Positions 1 through 5,370 of a stretch of DNA of 6,487 nt are shown here, piece by piece. This DNA is from Spirochaeta sp. (GTDB lineage Bacteria > Spirochaetota > Spirochaetia > UBA9216): positions 1 to 6,487 of the forward strand of contig DMKD01000308.1 in the NCBI GenBank assembly GCA_003454605.1. Direction: 5' to 3'. Numbering within the stretch: the stretch's first letter is position 1; each line of letters opens with the position of its first letter. The position numbers and the translations under genes are program-made. Below the pieces are notes generated by a model. It was not told where the DNA came from, made no database searches, and was given only the letters and a program-made list of their open reading frames with translations.

Positions 1-1568
1 TCTATCAGTTCCCGTACTAAAGAGAACTTTCGGGGTTCTTTATGACCGGTTTTGCGCGAAAGAAGTCTTGAGCTCAAGGTCGGAGTTACACTCAAAGCAA
101 TAATCAGGGATGCACCGATTATAAAGATGATAGTTAAAGGAATCACACTAATGATCAATCCAATTCTTCCACCCATAAATGCTATAGGTATAAAGGCCGC
201 CATTGTTGTCAGTGTCGCAGCCAGGATAGATGGAGCAACTTCTGCAGTACCCTCCTTAGCCGCCTGAATTCTGGAAAGGCCTTTTTCTCTGAATATCGCT
301 ACATTTTCCATTACAACTATCGCATTATCCACAAGAAGCCCTAATGCGATTATCATTGCAAGTAACGTCATTGTATTAAAAGTCATTCCAACACTATTCA
401 TCCCCATAAAGGCAATAAATAAAGAAAACGGTATAATCAGAGCCGTAATTAAGGCTTCCTTTAATCCAAGAAATAAAAAAAGTACAAGAACGACTATAAG
501 AAGTCCGGAAATGGCATTGCCAAGAACAGCGTCCAGATCCTCTTGTACGGAAACAGCATCATCCTGAATTATAAGAACATCAAGATCTTCCGGAAACAGG
601 CCATCATCGAGATTATTGATAATTTCCTTCACTTCCAAACTTGGTCCGATTATATCGGTTCCTCCGTCCCGATACAGAGAAAGAGTGATAGCGGACTTCA
701 TTGCCGCATTCTCTGTATCCAGATTAACCGAACGTCTTGAGTAATTGGTTCTTGGTTTATAAGTCTCTTCAACTATTGCCAGATCTTTAAGAAAGCGGGA
801 ACCTCCGCCGGGAAGAGGGATCAGAGTCCTTTTAATCTCATCCAGATTTGTATAGGCCCCTAAAACTCGTATATAGTAATGCAGACCATCCAGAATAGCA
901 TCTCCTGAAGGAGTATCCTTATGCCGGATTCTTACTGCCTGGAGTAAATCATCAACAGTTAAATTAAACTCTGCCAGCCTGGCAGGATCAATTGTAATTC
1001 TTATTTCCGGGATTCTTTCTCCGCTAATTTTGACATCATTTACGCCGTTGATAGACAGAAGCTCATCCATCATTATATCTGCTGCATCTTTTAGTTCTGA
1101 GGGCAGAAGGTCTCCGCTAAGACTGAGAACCATAAAAGCACGGTTAGCAGTAGTAGAAACCTTTATAGATGGGGCTTCAGCTTCTTCCGGTAAATCCCGT
1201 ACAGCAAGTACTGCCTGATTCACTTCATTTACTTTATCATCTATGTTTACTTCAGGATAAAAATCTATTTGTATCTCAGACCTTCCTGCAAGAGAGGAAG
1301 AAGTAAGAAACTCAATATCATCTATTCCTGATAGAACTGCCTCAAGTTTATTAGTTACCAGAGATTCAACGTCTGCAGGAGATGCTCCTACAAAATTAGT
1401 ATTTACCTTAATTTTTGGAAATACGACCTCAGGCTTGGATTCCCTGGGAAGAATCTGATAAAAATAGACCCCCATAATAATTAAAAGAGCCATCCCAAGA
1501 TAAATTATTCTATATCGGTTAATGCTAAGTGAGGATATTCTGCCTAAAAGATTTTCTTTTTTATTCAT
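1..1568 (-). CDS. RND-family efflux permease, HAE1/AcrB type, N-terminal 522 residues (runs off the left edge)
   Basis: This is the inner-membrane, proton-driven pump subunit of a tripartite exporter. I translated the minus strand from the ATG at 1568-1566 to base 1 and found no stop, so the C-terminal half (full-length family members are about 1,000-1,050 residues) lies outside. Transmembrane segment 1 is at about residues 20-40. A periplasmic porter region follows and opens with the typical NFVGASPADVESLVTNKLE stretch near residue 60. Helices 2 to 6 lie at about 352-369, 372-391, 400-424, 445-465 and 471-495. The helix-4 signature GLLVDNAIVVMENV is at residues 410-423; Asp414 matches the first proton-relay aspartate of AcrB, while the second is Asn415, a substitution also common in other RND pumps. 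The start is supported by GGAG five bases upstream. The gene begins 10 bases after the TolC-like gene ends, so the two are probably cotranscribed. The substrate cannot be told: drugs, lipids or metabolites are all possible. Confidence 0.95.
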   Translation of the reverse strand, partial: MNKKENLLGRISSLSINRYRIIYLGMALLIIMGVYFYQILPRESKPEVVFPKIKVNTNFVGASPADVESLVTNKLEAVLSGIDDIEFLTSSSLAGRSEIQIDFYPEVNIDDKVNEVNQAVLAVRDLPEEAEAPSIKVSTTANRAFMVLSLSGDLLPSELKDAADIMMDELLSINGVNDVKISGERIPEIRITIDPARLAEFNLTVDDLLQAVRIRHKDTPSGDAILDGLHYYIRVLGAYTNLDEIKRTLIPLPGGGSRFLKDLAIVEETYKPRTNYSRRSVNLDTENAAMKSAITLSLYRDGGTDIIGPSLEVKEIINNLDDGLFPEDLDVLIIQDDAVSVQEDLDAVLGNAISGLLIVVLVLFLFLGLKEALITALIIPFSLFIAFMGMNSVGMTFNTMTLLAMIIALGLLVDNAIVVMENVAIFREKGLSRIQAAKEGTAEVAPSILAATLTTMAAFIPIAFMGGRIGLIISVIPLTIIFIIGASLIIALSVTPTLSSRLLSRKTGHKEPRKFSLVRELI

Positions 1569-1578
1569 ATCGACTCCA

Positions 1579-2916
1579 TTATTCCACGTCTACTTTCTCA
1601 AACCATGCAGCGTCTTCCAGTACAGATAACCATGATACCTCTGTATTTATTCTCGCAGCTTCTATTTTCCATTCTGCTCTGGCAACAAGAGCCTGTGACT
1701 CAAGAAGATCAGATTCTGATGCCTGGCCAAGATCTCTTTTTGTTTCAATTATTTTGTGATTTTCATTACTTCGAATCAGGTTTCTTTTTGCCTGTTCCAA
1801 GGCATCCTGGTTCCTTATAAACTGTTGATAGGAAGATCTAAGTCCCAGGTTTATGGATTCAATTTGATAATCGAGCTTCATCATAGCACTTTTTATTCCC
1901 AATTCGAGAGTATCAATTTTAGAATTATCACTGTTATTTGAACCGATTGACATATTTATAGTAAATCCAGTATTCCAGGTGGGGGTGGAATTATTGGAAC
2001 CAGGAGGTATCTCTCCAAATGTGTAAAGAGGGAAACTATATGCACTTGTAATTTCCGGATCTGAAAAAGCATAAGTTAAGGAAGCGGAATGATCAGCATA
2101 GTTTAAAAATGGTTTCAAACTTATATCAAGATTCAGTTTTTCCAATCTTGCTGCGGTTTGTACAAGCTGGTCTATTTTCACCCTCTCTATTTTTACAAGA
2201 GGATGGTTCTCATTAATCCAATCTCTTAGTTCCGGAGGTTTTGGAAGATCTTTCATTTCTATAGTATTCTTTTCAAGCGTCTCTGCTTCCATCTCAAGGT
2301 TGGCGTTAAACATAAGTTCATACCAGGCTAATCTTTGTTTGAGCATATTCTGAGAATAATTATCTTTTTTTTCCTGAAGGGTTTCATCAGCCGCTGCTAG
2401 TGCTATAAGTGAAACTGTTCCGGCCATAAATTTCTGATAAAGAATATCTGAATAATTTTCTGCGGCTTTAACTTCCAGCTCAAGAATAGGCTCTTCCTCC
2501 TGAAGAAGCCAGGCAGTTTGATATAAATTATACAGCTTAATAAAGGCTTTTACTCTGGCAGTTTTTACAGACAGTTCTGCGAGTTCAAGAGAATCAAGAG
2601 AAAAATCAAGTGCTTCTTTTTCAATATCAGACAGGCCAAGAGGAATTTTAAATGATGCCGTACCGGAGAGTTCTATTTCTTCTCCGAAATCTCCGCCCTC
2701 AAGGCTGATGGCTTTTATGGTAGGATTTATGCTCAGGTTAAAATCTTCCGGCCTCAAAAGGCCTGCTATCTCTTTTTCAAGGCGTGCAACCTCTAACTTG
2801 GCAAATTCGACGTCATAGGTCGCCTCGATCTGATCTTTAACAGCTTTAAAATCTAGTCCAAAAGCCTGTGAACTAATTAATAATACAATCACAATTGATA
2901 AAATAAATTTTTTCAT
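1579..2916 (-). CDS. TolC-family outer membrane efflux protein
   Basis: This 445-residue protein is probably the outer membrane channel for the RND pump encoded just downstream. It opens with a Sec signal peptide (MKKFILSIVIVLLISSQAFG, likely cut before LDF). The mature part is mostly long, charged, amphipathic helices with coiled-coil character, in the two-repeat plan of the OEP/TolC family: helices at about 25-60, 100-210, 230-265 and 340-440. Short Ser/Asn-rich strand-like parts between them (about 60-95 and 270-330, including GSNNS twice) would form the barrel. The C-terminal stretch DLGQASESDLLESQALVARA is typical of the last TolC helices. The length matches the usual 420-480 residues. 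Start choice: AGAGGAAA lies about 6 bases before the ATG. An extended -10 promoter lies just upstream. Sequence divergence within this family prevents a specific gene name. Confidence 0.92.
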   Translation of the reverse strand: MKKFILSIVIVLLISSQAFGLDFKAVKDQIEATYDVEFAKLEVARLEKEIAGLLRPEDFNLSINPTIKAISLEGGDFGEEIELSGTASFKIPLGLSDIEKEALDFSLDSLELAELSVKTARVKAFIKLYNLYQTAWLLQEEEPILELEVKAAENYSDILYQKFMAGTVSLIALAAADETLQEKKDNYSQNMLKQRLAWYELMFNANLEMEAETLEKNTIEMKDLPKPPELRDWINENHPLVKIERVKIDQLVQTAARLEKLNLDISLKPFLNYADHSASLTYAFSDPEITSAYSFPLYTFGEIPPGSNNSTPTWNTGFTINMSIGSNNSDNSKIDTLELGIKSAMMKLDYQIESINLGLRSSYQQFIRNQDALEQAKRNLIRSNENHKIIETKRDLGQASESDLLESQALVARAEWKIEAARINTEVSWLSVLEDAAWFEKVDVE

Positions 2917-2949
2917 TTTATTTCCTCTATGAATCCTTATACATGATTC

Positions 2950-2958
2950 ATTATAGCA
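2950..2958 (-). promoter_or_regulatory. Candidate extended -10 promoter for the TolC-RND operon
   Basis: Read on the minus strand this is TGCTATAAT, a perfect TGnTATAAT extended -10 element. It would start transcription near 2943, giving a leader of about 27 bases before the ATG at 2916. No good -35 box sits at 16-18 bases (TTGATA is present but 26 bases away), which is acceptable for an extended -10 promoter. The region is very AT-rich, so a chance match is possible. Confidence 0.5.
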
Positions 2959-3163
2959 TAATATAATACTAATTCTTCACTTATCAAAATTATATATTGC
3001 TTTATTTATATATAGTTTAATTTAATACATATTATAAGCAGAGATAGAGTAGTCGTAGGGCATCGCTGTTTGCATTTGATTCGGATACATATTTACAGGT
3101 CGAACGTAAACCTTCAATAAGACTTCACTATCATCTCCAGCAGTTTTCTGATTTCGGACCATT

Positions 3164-3424
3164 TTATATCATGCGATTATCTGTTCTCCTTCCCTGGTCC
3201 CCATCTGCTGGCAGGGCAGTTCTCTCAGCTACGGCTATCCAGTTTTCCGGTGAGATCTGCCAGTTTGCAATAAGAATTTTTGAAAAGATAAATACGGATA
3301 AGCCTGTCAGAATTACGAACATCACAGCGATGGTTGCCAGAGCAAATCTAACAGCCAATTGCCACCGGAGGCTGTGAATCCTGTGCCCTTGTTGAATTTT
3401 ATGACTTTCTTTATCTTTCAGCAT
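3164..3424 (-). CDS. Doubtful 86-residue single-helix membrane protein, possibly a truncated sensor N-terminus
   Basis: I do not recognise a family. The protein has a polar, basic N-terminus (about 1-26, ending in SLRWQLAVRF), one strong hydrophobic helix at about 27-47 and a polar tail ending in NRMI. A basic SLRW-type lead followed by one helix is how many sensor histidine kinases, cyclases and chemoreceptor-like proteins begin, so this may be the remnant of such a gene cut short after its first helix. I could not find the continuation in another frame: the frame that reads KWSEIRKLLEMIVKSY just downstream is closed by a stop immediately before it. No Shine-Dalgarno precedes the ATG at 3424, although TATACT at 3435-3440 (minus strand) could be a -10 box. 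An in-frame stop lies a few codons upstream, so the ORF cannot be extended. It could be a real small protein, a pseudogene fragment or chance. Confidence 0.35.
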   Translation of the reverse strand: MLKDKESHKIQQGHRIHSLRWQLAVRFALATIAVMFVILTGLSVFIFSKILIANWQISPENWIAVAERTALPADGDQGRRTDNRMI

Positions 3425-3466
3425 AACAATATCAGTATAAAGCGAAGATTATGATATTGCACCTGT

Positions 3467-3496
3467 CTTAAGTAATGAAAAAATGTGACTTAAGTC
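3467..3496. repeat. Pair of CTTAAGT repeats, the second inside a 10-bp palindrome
   Basis: CTTAAGT occurs at 3467-3473 and again at 3489-3495, starts 22 bases apart, close to two helical turns. The second copy is part of the perfect palindrome GACTTAAGTC (3487-3496). The pair sits between the starts of the two divergent small ORFs, where an operator for a dimeric regulator would be expected. No regulator family is suggested by the motif, and a chance origin is possible. Confidence 0.3.
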
Positions 3497-3533
3497 TGCT
3501 GTGTGAATTATGGTTAGAGTGTATATTTAAAAA

Positions 3534-3707
3534 ATGAATAAGGGATTAAGAGTTTTTATTTTTGCAGCAGGCACAGGCTGCCTCATCGCCTCAGGGATAT
3601 ATATCTATAAACTAATCAGCTGTTTTCAAATCTCATCTATAATTAAGATATCTCTATTTTTTCTTACTGGAATCATCTTACTGCTTATCTATGGAAGAAA
3701 CGAATGA
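3534..3707 (+). CDS. Candidate 57-residue two-helix membrane microprotein
   Basis: The reading frame from ATG at 3534 to TGA at 3705-3707 encodes MNKGLRVFIFAAGTGCLIAS and onward to a hydrophilic end, YGRNE. Two hydrophobic segments, about residues 7-25 and 39-53, are separated by a short polar stretch with Lys26, Cys30 and Lys38. This is the plan of a small hairpin membrane protein. I recognise no family. Against it: no Shine-Dalgarno is visible (the bases before the ATG are an A/T run), and AT-rich DNA often gives hydrophobic frames by chance. For it: the basic N-terminus (Lys3, Arg6), the two separate and correctly sized helices and the polar end are orderly. It lies 219 bases ahead of glpA and has its own stop, so any link to that operon is only positional. 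Confidence 0.4.
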   Translation: MNKGLRVFIFAAGTGCLIASGIYIYKLISCFQISSIIKISLFFLTGIILLLIYGRNE

Positions 3708-3740
3708 TCTATGATTCTCTGAGATAGTGTACATTCTTCT

Positions 3741-3752
3741 TCAATATATTGA
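3741..3752. promoter_or_regulatory. Perfect 12-bp palindrome TCAATATATTGA, possible operator
   Basis: The palindrome is about 55 bases upstream of the -35 box of the glpA promoter, a position suited to an activator or a distal operator. It is composed mainly of A and T in an AT-rich stretch, so chance is a real alternative. I know of no established regulator that I can match to it with confidence. Confidence 0.25.
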
Positions 3753-3807
3753 GCTTGTTGATATAAATAATGAAGTATAGATGGATAAAATAAACCTTTA
3801 AAAATAT

Positions 3808-3836
3808 TTGATTAATTGTCAACTATTGTCTATAAT
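3808..3836 (+). promoter_or_regulatory. Sigma-70-type promoter for the glpA-like operon
   Basis: TTGATT (3808-3813) and a consensus TATAAT (3831-3836) are separated by exactly 17 bases. Transcription would start near 3843, giving a leader of about 84 bases before the ATG at 3927. The -35 box overlaps a partial dyad, TTGA-N7-TCAA (3808-3822), which could bind a repressor. This is the best promoter in the window on sequence alone. Confidence 0.65.
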
Positions 3837-3853
3837 GATTCTTTTTTATTACT

Positions 3854-3884
3854 AACAGTAAGAAACTGATAAAAACTGTTTCTT
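3854..3884 (+). promoter_or_regulatory. Overlapping inverted repeats in the glpA leader
   Basis: Two perfect inverted repeats share bases. AACAGT (3854-3859) can pair with ACTGTT (3875-3880), and AAGAAAC (3860-3866) can pair with GTTTCTT (3878-3884) across an 11-base loop. Both cannot form at once, because 3878-3880 is used by each. The direct repeats AAACTG at 3863-3868 and 3873-3878, exactly 10 bases apart, lie inside. The element is immediately downstream of the predicted start of transcription. It may be a DNA operator or an RNA switch or antiterminator target. The stems are AT-rich and weak, and no T-run follows the second stem, so a simple terminator is not supported. Confidence 0.4.
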
Positions 3885-3915
3885 CCATCAACTTTGCTGC
3901 TTTTGTTTCGAAATC

Positions 3916-3921
3916 AGGAGG
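3916..3921 (+). promoter_or_regulatory. Ribosome binding site that fixes the glpA start
   Basis: A perfect AGGAGG ends 5 bases before the ATG at 3927. The frame is also open from a TTG at 3894, but that start lacks a binding site and would add 11 residues ahead of the Rossmann strand YDVAIIGAG. The ATG at 3927 is therefore preferred. Confidence 0.9.
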
Positions 3922-3926
3922 AATTC

Positions 3927-5357
3927 ATGTATGACGTAGCTATTATCGGTGCGGGTGTTTCCGGAGGATTTGTTGCCAGAGAGTTGTCTCGCTACAATTT
4001 AAAGATAATCGTACTGGAGAAGGAGACAGATGTCAGCTGCGGTACAACCAAGGCTAATTCGGCAATTATTCACGCAGGTTACGATCCTGAAGAAAACACC
4101 CTAATGGCCAGACTCAACTCTGAAGCGAATCCTATGTTCGACAGGATTTGCGAAGAACTCGATGTTCCTTTTAAACGGAACGGTTCCCTGGTCGTAGCAT
4201 ACGATGAGCAGCAGAAGGCTCACATCGAAACTCTCTATCAGAGAGGCCTGAACAATGGTATTGATAAAATGAAACTCCTCGGCCGGAACGAACTCAGGAA
4301 ACGTGAACCGAACATAAATCCCGATGCGACAGGAGCTCTACTGGCGGAAACTGCGGGTATCATTGATCCTATGCTTCTAACAATTTCGCTGATTGAAAAC
4401 GCTGTAGCCAACGGCTGTGAACTTAAGCTCAGTTATACTGTAACTGGGATTTCTAAAAAAGACAATTTTTTCAGGATTTCCGGAGAGGGTGAGCAGGATA
4501 TCGAGACCAGATACGTGATCAATGCGGCTGGCGTTTTCGCCGATGTCATTCACAATATGGCCGCCGCCCCCGACTTCAGAATACTGCCCAGACGAGGCCA
4601 GTATTTCGTTCTGGATAAGAGTGAAGGATCGATTATTAATTCGGTCATCTTCCCCTGCCCTGACAAGGACGGGAAGGGAATCCTGATCACACCGACAGTT
4701 CACGGCAACATCCTCCTCGGTCCGTCTTCGGATAATCTTGAAGATCCGGAAGATCTGATAACCACAGCGGAGCTGCTGGACAAGACCCGTTTGGGGGTGA
4801 GAAAGCTTATTCCCTCGGTGACTACCCGGAATTCTATCCGGACCTTTGCAGGGATGCGGGCCCAGCCCGATACCGGTGACTTCATCATCCGCGAGGCTCC
4901 GGGAACAAAAGGTTTTTTCGATCTGGCCGGGATCAAGTCCCCAGGATTATCCGCGGCCCCTGCTTCAGCCCTGTATCTTATTAGTTTAATGGAAAAATCA
5001 GGACTTGAATTAAAGCAGAAGGAAGTCTTCAATCCTCGGGTAGAACGCAAACTCTTTCTGGAACGGCCAGAGATTGAACAGAAAAAACTCCTGAAGGAAA
5101 ATCCTCTCTACGGCCGGATTGTCTGCCGATGTGAAAGTATCACTGAGGGTGATATTCTGGACGCCATTCACAGACCCGCCGGTGCAATGACCCTCGACGC
5201 TGTAAAGAGAAGATGCCGTCCGGGTATGGGCCGCTGTCAGGGCGGATTCTGCGGACCTAAGGTACAGGAGATTCTGGCACGGGAACTGGGCAGATCCTGG
5301 GAAGAAATCATGCTGGAAAAAAAACACTCCTACATACTTACCGGCAGGACAAAATAA
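3927..5357 (+). CDS. glpA: GlpA-like FAD-dependent glycerol-3-phosphate dehydrogenase with C-terminal BFD [2Fe-2S] domain
   Basis: This 476-residue flavoprotein probably oxidises sn-glycerol-3-phosphate to dihydroxyacetone phosphate. The N-terminal Rossmann motif is GAGVSG (8-13), with Glu31 ending the second strand to hold the adenosine ribose. The DAO-superfamily substrate/flavin region CGTTKANSAIIHAG is at 38-51, NAAG at 199-202, LPRRGQYFVLDK from 220 and the flavin-binding GIKSPGLSAAP from 335. The C-terminal BFD-like domain has the cluster cysteines CRC (400, 402) and CQGGFC (437, 442); a further Cys430 lies in the linker RRCRPGMGRC. At 476 residues it is shorter than E. coli GlpA (about 540) but normal for the Firmicutes/Thermotogae/spirochaete type. 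The close L-2-hydroxyglutarate oxidase family (LhgO) is an alternative for the substrate, since no glycerol kinase or facilitator gene is visible here. The next gene starts 13 bases later, suggesting one operon and a two-flavin complex. Confidence 0.88.
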   Translation: MYDVAIIGAGVSGGFVARELSRYNLKIIVLEKETDVSCGTTKANSAIIHAGYDPEENTLMARLNSEANPMFDRICEELDVPFKRNGSLVVAYDEQQKAHIETLYQRGLNNGIDKMKLLGRNELRKREPNINPDATGALLAETAGIIDPMLLTISLIENAVANGCELKLSYTVTGISKKDNFFRISGEGEQDIETRYVINAAGVFADVIHNMAAAPDFRILPRRGQYFVLDKSEGSIINSVIFPCPDKDGKGILITPTVHGNILLGPSSDNLEDPEDLITTAELLDKTRLGVRKLIPSVTTRNSIRTFAGMRAQPDTGDFIIREAPGTKGFFDLAGIKSPGLSAAPASALYLISLMEKSGLELKQKEVFNPRVERKLFLERPEIEQKKLLKENPLYGRIVCRCESITEGDILDAIHRPAGAMTLDAVKRRCRPGMGRCQGGFCGPKVQEILARELGRSWEEIMLEKKHSYILTGRTK

Positions 5358-5360
5358 AAT

Positions 5361-5364
5361 GGAG
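5361..5364 (+). promoter_or_regulatory. Ribosome binding site deciding the start of the second oxidoreductase
   Basis: GGAG lies 6 bases before the ATG at 5371. A second in-frame ATG at 5359, right after the glpA stop, has only a distant AGGA 9 bases before it (5346-5349). The 5371 start leaves the short N-terminus MKPNYDVVVIGGG usual for this family. The two proteins would differ by only four residues. Confidence 0.65.
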
Positions 5365-5370
5365 AAATCG

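Larger units (their letters stand above)
2917..3926. other. About 1 kb divergent intergenic region without a confident gene
   Basis: The stretch separates the minus-strand efflux operon from the plus-strand glp-like operon and contains only two doubtful small ORFs, listed separately. It is AT-rich in places: the 60 bases from 3781 hold only 11 G or C. I saw no tRNA-like cloverleaf, no GC-rich hairpin followed by a T-run, no insertion sequence ends and no CRISPR-like repeats. From 2959 to 3163 I see nothing interpretable: short minus-strand reading frames are open there but lack ribosome binding sites. Regulatory candidates in the rest are listed individually. Confidence 0.7.

Noticed and set aside
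326..328. Asn415 in place of the second aspartate of the AcrB proton-relay pair.
   Set aside because: The VDNAIVV form is common in functional RND pumps, so it is not evidence of an inactive or new transporter.
3022..3162. A 46-codon minus-strand frame starting MVRNQKTAGDD.
   Set aside because: No ribosome binding site, no recognisable domain and a low-complexity C-terminal part; it looks like chance in noncoding DNA.
3708..3728. Small dyad (TCTC/GAGA, CTAT/ATAG) just after the 57-residue ORF as a terminator.
   Set aside because: The pairing is interrupted, short and not followed by a T-run, so it does not support a rho-independent terminator.
3841..3847. T-run after the glpA -10 box as part of an attenuator.
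   Set aside because: No GC-rich hairpin precedes it and it overlaps the predicted start of transcription.
3894..3926. Upstream TTG start adding MLLLFRNQEEF to the GlpA-like protein.
   Set aside because: No binding site before it, whereas the ATG at 3927 has a perfect AGGAGG and begins right at the Rossmann strand.
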